A stretch of DNA of 64,000 nucleotides. It comes from Sulfurisoma sediminicola. GTDB taxonomy: Bacteria; Pseudomonadota; Gammaproteobacteria; Burkholderiales; Rhodocyclaceae. Shown here piece after piece: positions 45,500-57,112 of this stretch. A program made the position numbers and the translations under genes. Numbering within the stretch: the stretch's first letter is position 1; each line of letters opens with the position of its first letter. The notes under the pieces were generated by a model. That model saw only the letters and a list, made by a program, of their open reading frames with translations, did no database searches and was not told the DNA's origin. The stretch spans positions 62,001 through 126,000 of the forward strand of contig NZ_BHVV01000001.1 in NCBI RefSeq assembly GCF_003865015.1, read 5' to 3'.

Positions 45500-45914
45500 G
45501 GATGCCGAACTGCAACGACCGCTGATGTATCAGGCGCTTGCTCTTGCCTGCAGAATCGGCGCGCGCATCGAGATGATCCAGCTCAGTTTCAATGCGCTTG
45601 GCATTTGTGAGCAGGAATGCCACGATCCCCGCATGCGTCACCCCACCAATCAGCCACAGGATCCCGGCACCCGCAATGGCCGCAGGAATCGCAGTCAGCG
45701 CCGTCACCGCGGCAAACGCCGTGAGTAGTCCGTTGGTGCGTCTGGCGATCGAGCGGTAGAGCGCCAGCAGACCGTCCGGGGTCAGCGACGTGCGCGGAGG
45801 GCATTCGGTGAGACTGATATATATCGCGGCTCCCGCAAACAGTCCACCCGAGAACATGGCGATGTTCTGGGCGGTGTATTGCAGCAGGAAGATCGCTTCT
45901 TGAAGATTTGTCAT
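45450..45914 (-). CDS. DUF1772-type membrane protein
   Basis: The 154-residue protein has about four transmembrane helices (about 12-34, 62-80, 84-105, 133-151). Its LFAGAAIYISLTECPPR after helix 1 is characteristic of the DUF1772/anthrone-oxygenase-like family. Some relatives in fungi act on polycyclic quinones, but most bacterial members are uncharacterised. Base composition is slightly lower in GC than the neighbours. It converges on the molybdoenzyme operon and is not part of it. Confidence 0.75.
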   Translation of the reverse strand: MTNLQEAIFLLQYTAQNIAMFSGGLFAGAAIYISLTECPPRTSLTPDGLLALYRSIARRTNGLLTAFAAVTALTAIPAAIAGAGILWLIGGVTHAGIVAFLLTNAKRIETELDHLDARADSAGKSKRLIHQRSLQFGILSLAGLFAQYLFVVGR

Positions 45915-45996
45915 TTCCGTTTACTTCGTTCACAGACTCGAATAGTTGATGTTACTGCATGGCAGTTCAGCGCCGGCGAACGTGGAACAAGGCCGT

Positions 45997-46746
45997 CTAA
46001 TGCAGCGCCCCGGCCGTTCCACCCGCGATCCTCACCGTGTCGCCTACGCCGACTTTCAACAGCTCTGCCGCACTCGTGCGGTTGGCGGCGATCTCCACCA
46101 ATCCCACGCTGTTGACGTACCAGAAAGCCTCACCCTTCTCCGCTTCGCTGAAGACGCGGCGGTGGGGCAGGCGCCGGCCCTTAACGTCGAGCGTTTCCTC
46201 GCCTGACATGAGGCCGCCGCGCAGCCCCGTCCAGCAGTTGCCGTAGTGGTCGATGTAGATCACGCGCGGCAGGTCGGATGCGTCGAAGCTGCCTTCGAGC
46301 GCCGCGATGGGCCGCAGGCGCTCCGCTGGCGGGCGACCGGCGGCGATCCAGGCGGCGACGGGAGCGAAGAGATCGCGGCCGTGGAAGCTGGCGGACAGGC
46401 GCTCGGGTCGCCAGGCAATGCCGAAGCGGCGCACCTGTCGGGCCCTGGCGGCGACGACGGAGAGCAGGCCGTTGTCGGGGCCGACGAACCAGCGGCCGTC
46501 GGCCTCGATGGCGACGGCGCCGCGCGGGTCGCCGACGCCCGGATCGACGACGCAGACGAAGACGCTGCCGACCGGGAACTCGGGAACCAGCGCGACGAGC
46601 AGGTGGGCACCGGCGTGGGCGTTGAAATCCGGCGCGTCGTGCAGCAGGTCGATCACCGCCACGCCCGGCGCCTCGCGCGCGAGCACGGCCTTGAGCTGGC
46701 CGACGTAAGGGTCGCGCCAGCCGTAGTCGGTGAAGAGGACGATCAT
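45997..46746 (-). CDS. S-adenosylmethionine hydroxide adenosyltransferase (SAM hydrolase)
   Basis: The 249-residue protein is a DUF62-family enzyme: MIVLFTDYGWRDPYVGQLKA at the N-terminus, VVDPGVGDPRGAVAIEADGRWFVGPDNG in the middle, and the hydrolase Asp/Arg/His arrangement with FHGRDLFAP. The C-terminal beta-barrel has VIYIDHYGNCWTG. It splits SAM into adenosine and methionine; residues for halide use as in chlorinases are not apparent. It is 29 bases downstream of adenine deaminase, suggesting a joint purine salvage or SAM turnover unit. Confidence 0.9.
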   Translation of the reverse strand: MIVLFTDYGWRDPYVGQLKAVLAREAPGVAVIDLLHDAPDFNAHAGAHLLVALVPEFPVGSVFVCVVDPGVGDPRGAVAIEADGRWFVGPDNGLLSVVAARARQVRRFGIAWRPERLSASFHGRDLFAPVAAWIAAGRPPAERLRPIAALEGSFDASDLPRVIYIDHYGNCWTGLRGGLMSGEETLDVKGRRLPHRRVFSEAEKGEAFWYVNSVGLVEIAANRTSAAELLKVGVGDTVRIAGGTAGALH

Positions 46747-46775
46747 GGGGCTTCCTTCCGTGTGGCGGCCGGCGC

Positions 46776-48422
46776 TCAGGCCGCGACGGCGTTGGGGACG
46801 AAGCCGAAGCTGCGGCCGTCGAACAGGCCCCGGTCGCTGAGCTTGAGCTCGGGAATCACCAGCAGCGCCATGAACGAAAGCGTCATGAAGGGCGCGCGCA
46901 GCTTGCCGCCGAGGCCGCGCGCCAGCGCGTCGAGTTCGGCGTAGCGCGCGGCCACGGTGTCGCCGTCGGCGTCGCTCATCAGCCCGGCCACGGGCAGCGG
47001 CAGGCGCTCGACCCTGCCGCCGCCGGCGACCGCGATGCCGCCGCCGGCCGCGACCAGTGCATTGACCGCGAGCAGCAGGTCGTCGAGATCGGCGCCGACC
47101 GCGACCAGGTTGTGCGAGTCATGGGCGACGCTAGAGGCGAGCGCGCCACGCCCGAGGCCGAAGCCGCGGACGAAGGCCAGCGCCGGCGGCGCGGGGCGAT
47201 AGCGGTTCATCACCAGCAACAGCAGCAGGTCCTGCGCCGGATCGGGCAGCCAGCGGCCGTCGCCACGGCGCGGGCTGGCGTGGATCTCCCGGGTGACCAG
47301 CTCGCCGTCGGTCGCCACGATGACGCGCAGGGCCGCGCCCTCGACCTCCACGCGCAGGTCGTCCGGAACGATGGGCCGCGCCTGCCAGCGGTTGGCCGCC
47401 ACGACCGGCACCGGCGCGAGCAGGCAGCGCCCGTCCTGGGCTGCGAGGACGCCGCGCAGCCAGGTGGCACGGGGGCGGAAGTCGACGAGGTCGGCGACCA
47501 GCGCCGCATCGAAGGGATCGCCGAGGCGCAGGCGGCCGAGCGGCAGGCGGTAGTGCTCGATCGGATTGAGGCAGGCGATGCGCAGCACGTCGAACAGGTC
47601 GTGGCCCGCGGCGACGGCGCGCGCGACGAGGCGGTCGATGTGCCCGGCGGCGAGGTCGTCGGGATGCTTGTCGTCGCTGCAGAACATCAGCCGCCCGGCA
47701 TGACGGTCGATCAGCGGGTGCAAGGCGTCGAAGTCGCGAGCGGCCGAGCCCTCGCGGATCAGGATCTTCATGCCGGCGGCGAGCTTGTCCTCGGCCTCTT
47801 CGATGCCGCGGCACTCGTGGTCGGTGAGGATGCCGGCGGCGGCATAGCGCCGCGCCTCCCCGCCGCGCAGGCCGGGCGCATGGCCGTCGACCGGCAGGCC
47901 GCGCGCCCGCGCGGCGGCGAGCTTGGCCTGCACCTCGGGGTCGCCGGCGAGCACGCCGGGGAAGTTCATCATCTCTGAGAGGTAGCCGATGCGCGGATCG
48001 TCGAGCAGGCGTGCCACGGCCGCGGCGTCGAGCGTCGCGCCGGCCGTTTCGAAGGGCGTGGCCGGCACGCAGGCGGGCGCACCGAAGAGGATGCGGAAAG
48101 GGGTGGATGCGGCGTTGTCGAGCATGAAGCGCACGCCCTCTTCGCCGAGGACATTGGCGATCTCGTGCGGGTCGCTGACCGCCGCCACCGTGCCGTGGCG
48201 TACCGCCAGGCGGGCGAACTCGCTCGGCACCAGCATGGAGCTTTCGATATGCACGTGGGCGTCGACGAAACCCGGCAGCAGGCAGGGCAGCGCGGGATCG
48301 GGCGAACCATGGCGCGCGATTTCGACGATGAGCCCGTCGCGCCAGGCCAGCGTGACATGGCTGACACAGCGCGTCTCGATATCGACGAGATTGGCCTCGA
48401 TGCGTCCGTTGTTTGCTTCCAC
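46776..48422 (-). CDS. ade: Adenine deaminase
   Basis: I prefer the GTG at 48422, preceded by GGAGA six bases upstream (548 residues), over the ATG eleven codons earlier. The amidohydrolase metal site is seen as PGFVDAHVHIESSM (about 60-73), with further ligands in VSDPHEIANV, DGHAPG and DHECRG. FCSDDKHPDDL provides the catalytic Asp. The C-terminal domain ends in PELKLSDRGLFDG, which is typical of adenine deaminase of the Ade/YerA type. It converts adenine to hypoxanthine. The SAM hydrolase gene follows on the same strand. Confidence 0.92.
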   Translation of the reverse strand: MEANNGRIEANLVDIETRCVSHVTLAWRDGLIVEIARHGSPDPALPCLLPGFVDAHVHIESSMLVPSEFARLAVRHGTVAAVSDPHEIANVLGEEGVRFMLDNAASTPFRILFGAPACVPATPFETAGATLDAAAVARLLDDPRIGYLSEMMNFPGVLAGDPEVQAKLAAARARGLPVDGHAPGLRGGEARRYAAAGILTDHECRGIEEAEDKLAAGMKILIREGSAARDFDALHPLIDRHAGRLMFCSDDKHPDDLAAGHIDRLVARAVAAGHDLFDVLRIACLNPIEHYRLPLGRLRLGDPFDAALVADLVDFRPRATWLRGVLAAQDGRCLLAPVPVVAANRWQARPIVPDDLRVEVEGAALRVIVATDGELVTREIHASPRRGDGRWLPDPAQDLLLLLVMNRYRPAPPALAFVRGFGLGRGALASSVAHDSHNLVAVGADLDDLLLAVNALVAAGGGIAVAGGGRVERLPLPVAGLMSDADGDTVAARYAELDALARGLGGKLRAPFMTLSFMALLVIPELKLSDRGLFDGRSFGFVPNAVAA

Positions 48423-48476
48423 TATCTTCTCCGCTTCACTCGCGGGCCAACACAAGACTCAGCGCGCAAGGCGCTG

Positions 48477-48514
48477 AAAAAATGCGCCCCGCTCCATTGC
48501 GTGCGAGCGGGGCG
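48477..48514 (-). terminator. Rho-independent terminator of the RTX-type gene
   Basis: The arms CGCCCCGCTC and GAGCGGGGCG (48485-48494 and 48505-48514) form a 10-base stem. On the minus strand it is followed by CATTTTTTC. It lies 62 bases past the stop at 48576. Confidence 0.88.
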
Positions 48515-48575
48515 GTTCCTCTCCTACACTATCCACGAAACGCCGAGGCATCTCGCGGACTCCGTGCCGTACGAC

Positions 48576-51500
48576 CTAAGCAATCGCGAAATCGGTGTAC
48601 GCCAAGGTCGGCGCACCAGTCAGCGTCGCGAACTGGACAGCCGTAAACGCGCCTCCGCTTCCGTCGGCATCGTAGTAGAGGTTGCCGGTGGTCGAATCGT
48701 AAATGAGGAAGTCGTTGCCATCGGCCGCCGTGGTAAAACCGCCGCCGATGCGCAAATTGCCTACGTCCACCGGAGCCCACGAGGTAAGCTGTAAGACGTC
48801 GGTGCCACTCACGAAGTCGTTGATGGTATCCGAGCCCGAGATGGTGGCTGGTGAATCGAAGACAAAGACGTCGGCGCCGCCGTTGCCCGTCAGCGTGTCG
48901 TTGCCCATGCCGCCGATGAGGATGTCGGCGCTACCGCCACCGGTCAGCGCATCGTCGCCGGCGCCGCCATCCAGTTTGCTGCTGCCGGTGAGACTATTAA
49001 CGATGAGCAGCGTATCGTTTCCGCCCCCGCCTTGCATGAACACCGACGAACCGACGCTATTGTCGAAGCTGATCGTGTTGAGCAGTTCGTTGCCTTCGAA
49101 CCAGTACTGCGCCCCTGCCACAGTGCTGACGACATCGAGAGTGTCAACACCCATGCCGTTGCTCGCCAGACTGAAGGCACGCAACGCCGTGGACTCCGTA
49201 TCGTGGCTGGCACCCGAATTGCTGTAAATGTGAACAACGTCGGTACCGACGGTGCCCGTGTCGATGACCACGTCACCGGCATTGCCGACCCAATAGTTGT
49301 CACCGCCATTGCCACCGTACATCGTGTCGGCGCCGGTGCCGCCATAGATGATGTCGCCGCCGGAGGAACCGGTGATTGTGTCGTTGCCGGCCATGCCGTC
49401 GATCGTCTGCGCCGCAGTCGAACCACCGGAGGAGTCGATGATGTTGCCGAGAGCGTTGCCATTCACCGTCGTCACCGCGGTGTTCTGGACGGTGAGGTTC
49501 TCGACTTCGTTCTCGAGCGCGTAGCTGGCGTTGTTGCCCTTGAGGTAGACGATGTCGGTGCCGCCCGCTGCCACCTCGGTCACGGTGTCGAAGTTATAGA
49601 CGTAGAAGGCGTCATCGCCGAGACCGCCCTTCAGCGTGTCGATGTTGTTGCCGTCCTCGCCCTGGGTGCCGTTGATGTTCGAGATGCTGCCGTAAAGGAC
49701 ATCATTGCCGGCACCGCCGTCGAGCGTATTGGCCAGCTGGTTGCCGTAGAGCACGTTGTCGAGCACGTTGCCTGTCAGCTCGGTGCCGGCGAAGGTACCG
49801 GTGCCGGAGACGTAATCCCACAGGTAGCCGTTCTCGACATTGGCCGCCAGGGTCATCTTGCCAGCCCCGGCGGGGTTGAAGACCATGATGTCGGTGCCCT
49901 CGTTGACGAGTTCGGTCACGATGTCGGTTGCCGTGTGGACGACATAGACGTCGTCGCCCTTGCCGCCGATCAGGGTGTCGGTGCCGGTGCTGCCGCTGCC
50001 GCCGTCGATGGTGTTGTTGCCGGCGTTGCCCTTGATGACGTTGGCCAGGCTGTTGCCGGTGCCGTTGGCGACGAAGGCGCCGTTGTCCAGGGTGCCGAGG
50101 TCGAGGTTTTCGACATTGGCCTGCAGCACGTAGTTGTTGACGTAGGAAATGACCTTGTCGGTGCCGGAAGCGGCGGCCTCGGTGATGTCCATCCGGTTCA
50201 GGTTGAAGGGCGTCGTGTTGGCCTGCGTCGCGTTGCCGATGACGTAGAGATCGTCGCCCTTGCCGCCGGCCAGCGTGACCACCGCGGCCACGCCACCGGC
50301 ATGGGAACTGAGCTGCAATTCGTTGTTCAGGGTGTTGCCGGTGACGGTGAAGGCCGTCGCGGCGACGGTCGCGTCGACCACCACTTTCTCGATCACCCCG
50401 GTGCCCGCCACGGCAGGCGTGCCGCCGTAGGTCGCGCTAGTGAGGTCGATGGCCTGGTCGGTGGCGGTGATGGTGTCGATGCCGCCGGTCTCGCCGGCCG
50501 CGGAGATCGAGTTGTTGGTGTTGAGGCCAAAGACATACTTGTCGTCGCCGAGGCCGCCGGCCATGGTGTTGGTGGCCGTACCGAGCGTGGGCGTGAGGCT
50601 GTTTCCCAAGCCGATGCTGCCGTCGAGGATGTCGTTGCCGGCACCGCCCTTGAGGGTGTTCGTTCCTGCGGTGCCGTAGATGGTGTCGTTGCCGGCGCCG
50701 CCGTCGATGGTGTCGTCGAGATTCGAGTCGTAGATCACGTTGGCGACGGTCGAGCCCAGGATGTTGAATCCGGTGAAGCTCATGGTCGCCGAATGCATCT
50801 GGCCATAGCTGCTCAGGTCGAGGTTCTCGATGCCGGTCAGGTTGAGGCCGGGGACGGTGCCGGCATTCGCAACGCCCAGGGTCAGCGCGACCTGGTTGCT
50901 GACGAGCTTGAGGCCGGCATTGGCGGCGTTCGCCACCCAAAGCACGACCGTGTCATTGGTGCCGGTCGCGTCGGTGATGGTATCGACGCTGCCGGTGCCG
51001 ATCGCAGTGAAGTAGGTGTCGTTGCCGGCACCGCCGACGAGGGTGTCCTTCTTGCCGTCGTCGCTCCAGGTGGAGGTGTTGAACCAATCGAAGGAGCCGT
51101 CGGACAGGACGTTGTCGAAGGTGTTGCCGGTGATGACGTTGGCCAGGTCGTTGCCCTGGCCGTCGGCCGTGCCCGCGAGCTGCTCGAGGGTCAGGTTCTC
51201 GACGAAGGAGCCGTTGGCCAGCGCGTAGGACGCTGTCGCGCGGACGAGGTCGCTGCCGCTGGTGCCGGTGGCGGTATCGTCGATGTCGCGCAGGGTATCG
51301 CCGGCCGCATCGACCCAGTAGGTGTCGTTGCCGTCGCCACCGTAGAGCCGGTCGTTGCCCGTGCCGCCATCCAGCGTGTCGTTGCCGGCGCCACCGTAGA
51401 GGATGTCGTTGCCGAGGCCGCCCTGGATGTTGTCGTCGCCCTTGCCGCCGTCTAGGGTGTTGGCGCCGTCGTTGCCGATGATGATGTTGTTGAGTTCGTT

Positions 51501-53186
51501 GCCACCGCCATTGATGGCGCTGCTGCCGAAGAAAGTCAGGTTTTCGACGCCGGCCTCGAGGCGGTAGTTGACCCAGGCCCAGACGGTGTCCACGCCGCCG
51601 GTGGCCGCGAGGTCCTCGAACACCGTGTCGTTGACGTTGTCGACGAGATAGCGGTCGTTGCCGACCCCGCCGAGCAGGTTGTCGGCGCCGGTGCCGCCGT
51701 CGAGGGTGTCGTTGCCCTTGCCGCCGAGCAGCACGTCGCCGGTGGCCGCATCGGTGCCGCGGATCACGTTGTCGAGGTCGTTGCCGACCAGGTACTTGGC
51801 CGTGGCCGCGAGATCGGCGAACAGGTTTTCGATACCCGTCGCGAGGGTGTAGTGGGTGAGTTCGGTCGCGCCGGGGCTGACCAGGCCGACGCTGGTGCCC
51901 TGCTGGTTGTCGGCGGGCGCGGCAAACCAGTCCGGCCCCATGACGATGCGGCCGCCGTTCGTGTTGCCCTGCAGCCGGATGGTGTCGTTGCCCCCCGCAT
52001 CGAGCACCACCACATTGGTTGCCGAGGGGGCGGCTTGGAGGTAGAAGGTGTCGTTGCCCAGCCCGCCCTGCAGCACGTTGGACTTGGTGAAGCCGGCGTC
52101 GGAGCCGTTGGCGCCGAGCAGCACCAGGATGTCGTTGCCGGCGCCGCCGTCCATGGTCGTGCCCTTGGTGCCGTAGGCGACCAGCAGGTCGTTGCCGAGG
52201 CCGCCCTTGAGGATGCCGTTGCCGGTGCTGTTGGTGTCCTTGAGGTAGTCGTTGCCGTCGCCGCCGTCGAGGGTGTCGTTGCCGGCGCCGCCGGTCAGGG
52301 TGTCGTTGCCGGTGCCGCCGAGCAGGGTGTCGTTGCCGCTGCCGCCGGTCATGATGTCAACGTCGGCGCCGCCGTCGAGGAAATTGTTGCCGCTGCTCGC
52401 CGAGGCGTTCAGCGTGTCGTTGCCTGCGCCGCCGAGCAGGCGGTCGTCGCCGCTGCTCGCGGTCAGGGTGTCGGTGCCGTCGCCGCCGTCGAGGGTGTCG
52501 TTGCCGACACCGCCATTCAGGTTGTCGTTGCCGCCGCCGCCGATCAGGGTGTTGTTGAATTCGTTGCCGGTGATGGTGTTGTTCGAAGCGTTGCCGGTGC
52601 CCGAGATCGCCTGGCTGTAGCCGGCCTGCAGGGTGAGGTTCTCGAGTTCGGCCGAGAGCACGTAGGACATGGTGGCGTTGACCGTGTCCGTTCCGCCGGC
52701 GGCAAGTTCGACGATCTTGTCCGCGGCGTTGTCGACCCAGTAGGTGTCGTTACCGCCGCCGCCGGTCATGGTGTCGGCCCCGGTGCCGCCGTCGAGGGTA
52801 TTGTTGCCGCTGCCGCCGATCAGGTTGTCGATGCCCGCGCCGCCGTTCAGGGTATTCGTCCCGGTATGCGCCGAGGCGTCGATGGTGTTGTCGCCGGTGT
52901 TGCCGTTATAGGTGCCGGCGGTGGCGCTGACGCCGACGATCAGGTTCTCGACGTTTTCGGCGAGCGTGTAGCCGGCCAATCCGGTCGTGTAGATCGCAAC
53001 GGTGTCGACGCCCTCGACCTTGGCGTTGTATTCGAGGACGACGTCAGTACTGCTGTCGACGACGTAGAAGTCGTTGCCCATGCCGCCGACCATAGTTACT
53101 GCGCCGGTGCCATTGTCGGCGAAGTAGTCGTCGCTCGGCGTCCCGGTCAGCACGCCCGTAGTCAGATTGTTGTTGATGCTTGCCAT
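48576..53186 (-). CDS. Large RTX-type calcium-binding secreted protein
   Basis: [11 protein letters not shown] at 53186, with GAGGAG eight bases upstream, gives 1536 residues. The protein is acidic, rich in Gly, Asp, Asn and Thr, and I see no cysteine. It is built from arrays of GGxGNDxLxGG nonapeptides (Ca-binding beta-rolls) alternating with segments carrying L-ENVENL/GVENLTF motifs. There is no N-terminal signal; the last 60 residues (from [11 protein letters not shown] to [10 protein letters not shown]) fit a type I secretion signal. No enzymatic domain is evident. It could be an S-layer or adhesin-type surface protein. No type I transporter genes adjoin it. Confidence 0.9.
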   Translation of the reverse strand: MASINNNLTTGVLTGTPSDDYFADNGTGAVTMVGGMGNDFYVVDSSTDVVLEYNAKVEGVDTVAIYTTGLAGYTLAENVENLIVGVSATAGTYNGNTGDNTIDASAHTGTNTLNGGAGIDNLIGGSGNNTLDGGTGADTMTGGGGNDTYWVDNAADKIVELAAGGTDTVNATMSYVLSAELENLTLQAGYSQAISGTGNASNNTITGNEFNNTLIGGGGNDNLNGGVGNDTLDGGDGTDTLTASSGDDRLLGGAGNDTLNASASSGNNFLDGGADVDIMTGGSGNDTLLGGTGNDTLTGGAGNDTLDGGDGNDYLKDTNSTGNGILKGGLGNDLLVAYGTKGTTMDGGAGNDILVLLGANGSDAGFTKSNVLQGGLGNDTFYLQAAPSATNVVVLDAGGNDTIRLQGNTNGGRIVMGPDWFAAPADNQQGTSVGLVSPGATELTHYTLATGIENLFADLAATAKYLVGNDLDNVIRGTDAATGDVLLGGKGNDTLDGGTGADNLLGGVGNDRYLVDNVNDTVFEDLAATGGVDTVWAWVNYRLEAGVENLTFFGSSAINGGGNELNNIIIGNDGANTLDGGKGDDNIQGGLGNDILYGGAGNDTLDGGTGNDRLYGGDGNDTYWVDAAGDTLRDIDDTATGTSGSDLVRATASYALANGSFVENLTLEQLAGTADGQGNDLANVITGNTFDNVLSDGSFDWFNTSTWSDDGKKDTLVGGAGNDTYFTAIGTGSVDTITDATGTNDTVVLWVANAANAGLKLVSNQVALTLGVANAGTVPGLNLTGIENLDLSSYGQMHSATMSFTGFNILGSTVANVIYDSNLDDTIDGGAGNDTIYGTAGTNTLKGGAGNDILDGSIGLGNSLTPTLGTATNTMAGGLGDDKYVFGLNTNNSISAAGETGGIDTITATDQAIDLTSATYGGTPAVAGTGVIEKVVVDATVAATAFTVTGNTLNNELQLSSHAGGVAAVVTLAGGKGDDLYVIGNATQANTTPFNLNRMDITEAAASGTDKVISYVNNYVLQANVENLDLGTLDNGAFVANGTGNSLANVIKGNAGNNTIDGGSGSTGTDTLIGGKGDDVYVVHTATDIVTELVNEGTDIMVFNPAGAGKMTLAANVENGYLWDYVSGTGTFAGTELTGNVLDNVLYGNQLANTLDGGAGNDVLYGSISNINGTQGEDGNNIDTLKGGLGDDAFYVYNFDTVTEVAAGGTDIVYLKGNNASYALENEVENLTVQNTAVTTVNGNALGNIIDSSGGSTAAQTIDGMAGNDTITGSSGGDIIYGGTGADTMYGGNGGDNYWVGNAGDVVIDTGTVGTDVVHIYSNSGASHDTESTALRAFSLASNGMGVDTLDVVSTVAGAQYWFEGNELLNTISFDNSVGSSVFMQGGGGNDTLLIVNSLTGSSKLDGGAGDDALTGGGSADILIGGMGNDTLTGNGGADVFVFDSPATISGSDTINDFVSGTDVLQLTSWAPVDVGNLRIGGGFTTAADGNDFLIYDSTTGNLYYDADGSGGAFTAVQFATLTGAPTLAYTDFAIA

Positions 53187-53394
53187 GGTCATTGCTCCTC
53201 GCGGTGAACGATCGCAAGAGAATACACCAGCCGTGTTGCGGGTCGGCTATGGCAAATTTCACGGCGCCGGCCCGCTTTTTGCCAATATTGCGGCCGCCTC
53301 CCCGGTTGCCACCCGCCATGTCCGGATGGCGATGCTCGAAAAGCCGGCCGCCAGCGACGGTGTCAGCGCGGCATGAGGGTGCGCGAGCGCCGCG

Positions 53395-54057
53395 CTACGC
53401 GCACATGCCGCCCGGCAGGATGCTCGTCGCCTGCTGCGCTTCCAGTACCCTGACCCGGCCCCGCAGTTCGCCCAGTTGCGCTTCCAGCGCGCGGTTCTCC
53501 TGGGTAAGCGCACGGGTACGCTCTTCCACCAGGCGCTCGAGTTCGTCGTTGGCGCGACGCAGTTCCGTAAGCAGATGGCGCTCGGATTCGGTCAGGTCTT
53601 CGATGACCTCCTGCGTCAACGCGGCGGCCGCGACGCGGCCTGCCAGTTCCGGCTCGACGGCATTCAGCTGATTCACCATCGCCCGGTCGACCACGGCGAT
53701 GTGATGCAGGAACCAATGCACGAGGTATTCGATCAGGGGGACGGTGATGCGGCCGCGGCCCTTCTCGAAGTCGGCCGTCAGGTCCCGCAGCACGCCGCGG
53801 AAATAGGCATGCTCGCCCAGATGGCGCTTGACGAATTCGGGCGCGCAGCCGCCGCCGGCCATGAGGCGTTCCTCCAGGCCGAAATGCTCGCGCACGTAGT
53901 CGTTCAGTTCGTCGAGCAAACGGCGCATGTTTTCCGGGCTGTACTCGGCGTGCGTGCTGGAATCCAGTGCATTGATCATGCCGACCAGGGCTTGGTGCTG
54001 CTTGTCGATATCGTCATTGCCGAGCGCGAAGTCACGGGTCCACTGGATGATATGCAC
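53395..54057 (-). CDS. Bacteriohemerythrin with C-terminal coiled coil
   Basis: A GTG at 54057 with a strong GGAGAAGGA site gives 220 residues. The hemerythrin domain (1 to about 130) has the di-iron ligands in NDDIDKQHQ (His21), REHFGLEERLM (His and Glu), KRHLGEHAYF and FLHHIAVVDRAM (His and Asp). Residues about 160-212 are a long charged helix (LLTELRRANDELERLVEERTR and similar heptads), probably a dimerising coiled coil, ending in a Met/Cys tail (GGMCA). Such proteins bind O2 and serve storage or sensing; the coiled coil suggests a signalling or scaffolding partner. A second bacteriohemerythrin is at 61.8 kb. Confidence 0.9.
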   Translation of the reverse strand: MHIIQWTRDFALGNDDIDKQHQALVGMINALDSSTHAEYSPENMRRLLDELNDYVREHFGLEERLMAGGGCAPEFVKRHLGEHAYFRGVLRDLTADFEKGRGRITVPLIEYLVHWFLHHIAVVDRAMVNQLNAVEPELAGRVAAAALTQEVIEDLTESERHLLTELRRANDELERLVEERTRALTQENRALEAQLGELRGRVRVLEAQQATSILPGGMCA

Positions 54058-54316
54058 TGCTTCCTTCTCCTCGCCATGCCGGGCCGGTGCGCCGCCGGAT
54101 CGGCGCCGCGGCCGCAAGTATCCATGACGAGACAAGGGTCAGTCAATGTTGCACCGCCGCGAGGCGGGGAGGCGAACCAAATGGGTTAGAATGCCGCCCA
54201 GCGCCTCGCCGGTTGGCGCCATCCTTTCGACCGCCGCGTCCGCGGTGCTCACCCCCCAGAAATATCCGCCTGAACCGGTACCCCAGCGATGGGGCGGGCC
54301 GATTCAGGAGAGTCCA

Positions 54317-55780
<1,464 letters not shown>

Positions 55781-55798
55781 CGTCGGCTTGCCACGGCC

Positions 55799-56926
55799 AT
55801 GGACCACGCATGGCAACTCGAGACGCAGCCGGCCGGCACCGGTGAACTGGCCATCGTTCTCGGCGGCCGCTGGTGCATCGAGGAAAACCTGCCCGCCCCC
55901 GAACTGCTCGTCGCGCGGCTCGACGCCGGCGTGCACCGCATCCGCTTCGACGCGACGCAACTCAAGGACTGGGACACCGGGCTGCTGAGCTTCCTCGGCA
56001 GCATCCTCAAGACCTGCGATGAGCGCGGCATCGCCGCCGACACCACCGGCCTGCCGCGGGGCGCGCAGCGCCTGCTGGCGATGGCGCTGGCCGTGCCGGA
56101 GCAGACCGTGCCCGGCCGCAACAACGGCCCGGTCGGCCTCTTCGCCCAGGTCGGCACGGCCACCCTCGAGTTCTTCCGCGGCATGCCGGCGATGCTCGCC
56201 TTCCTCGGCGAGATCACGCAGTCGCTGGGGCGGCTCGCCACCGGCCGCGCGCGCTTCAGGAGCCGCGATCTCTGGCTAGAGATCGAGGAGGTCGGCCCCC
56301 GCGCCCTGCCCATCGTCTCGGTGATCAGCTTCCTCGTCGGCCTCATCCTCGCCTACCTCGGCGCCGACCAGCTGAAGATGGTCGGGGCGCAGATCTTCAT
56401 CGCCGACCTGGTGGCGATCGGCATGGTGCGCGAGGTCGGTGCCCTGATGACCGGCGTCATCATCGCCGGCCGTACCGGCGCGGCCTTCGCCGCCCAGCTC
56501 GGCACCATGCAGGTCAACGAGGAGATCGACGCCTTCAAGACGCTGGGCATCCATGCCGTCGACTTCCTCGTGCTGCCGCGCATCCTCGCGCTGATGCTGA
56601 TGGTGCCGCTGCTGACGCTCTACTCCGGCTTCATCGGCATGCTCGCCGGCCTGCTGGTCGCGGTGACCATCTTCGACATCGGCGTCTTCGAGTACTACAC
56701 CGAGACCTTGCGGGCGCTGACCATGACGCACATCCTCGTCGGCCTCTCCAAGGGCAGTGCCTACGGCGCGATGATCGCCTTCGCCGGCTGCCTGCGCGGC
56801 ATGCAGTGCGGCCGCAGCGCCGAGGCCGTCGGCCATGCCGCGACCTCGGCGGTGGTGACGGCGATCCTGCTCATCACCATCGTCGCTTCGGTGATGACCA
56901 TCATCTATTACCAGCTGGGCATCTGA
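55799..56926 (+). CDS. MlaE-family lipid ABC transporter permease with N-terminal STAS domain
   Basis: The 375-residue protein has an N-terminal STAS-like domain (about 1-110, with WCIEENLPAPELLV and LLSFLGSILKTCDERGI) fused to an MlaE permease. The permease is recognised by VREVGALMTGVIIAGRTGAAFAAQLGTMQVNEEIDAF, the core family motif, and has about five helices. MlaE permeases move phospholipids between inner and outer membranes with MlaF and MlaD partners, both encoded next. A 186-base gap containing a structured repeat separates it from the ATPase gene. Confidence 0.92.
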   Translation: MDHAWQLETQPAGTGELAIVLGGRWCIEENLPAPELLVARLDAGVHRIRFDATQLKDWDTGLLSFLGSILKTCDERGIAADTTGLPRGAQRLLAMALAVPEQTVPGRNNGPVGLFAQVGTATLEFFRGMPAMLAFLGEITQSLGRLATGRARFRSRDLWLEIEEVGPRALPIVSVISFLVGLILAYLGADQLKMVGAQIFIADLVAIGMVREVGALMTGVIIAGRTGAAFAAQLGTMQVNEEIDAFKTLGIHAVDFLVLPRILALMLMVPLLTLYSGFIGMLAGLLVAVTIFDIGVFEYYTETLRALTMTHILVGLSKGSAYGAMIAFAGCLRGMQCGRSAEAVGHAATSAVVTAILLITIVASVMTIIYYQLGI

Positions 56927-56961
56927 AATGAAACACGACGTTGGGTGCGCGATCTGGCCGG

Positions 56962-57022
56962 CGCAGCGAAGTCAAGGAGGAGGGCCGAGCGCAGCCCGGC
57001 CCGGGGGACATGAGCAGCGTCG
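56962..57022 (+). repeat. Structured repeat, copy C
   Basis: The 61-base core (AGCGAAGTCAAGGAGGAGG, GC hairpin with GCA loop, CCGGGGGACATGAGC) matches copy B at 53 of 61 positions. In the inner stem the A-T pair of B is C-G here, a compensatory change. Outer arms GTTGGGTG (56940-56947) and CACCCAAC (57051-57058) pair. It lies between the mlaE- and mlaF-like genes. Confidence 0.75.
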
Positions 57023-57112
57023 ACTACCCCTCGCCCTTGGCGCATCCCGCCACCCAACCAACAAAGCGTTTCCTGCAACGAGCAAGGCGTACAGCGCCTT
57101 GGGACAACCAGG

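Noticed and set aside
49032-51455. An 807-codon plus-strand open frame opposite the RTX gene
   Set aside because: It mirrors the nonapeptide repeats (VVAGA-type repeats) and has no independent features.
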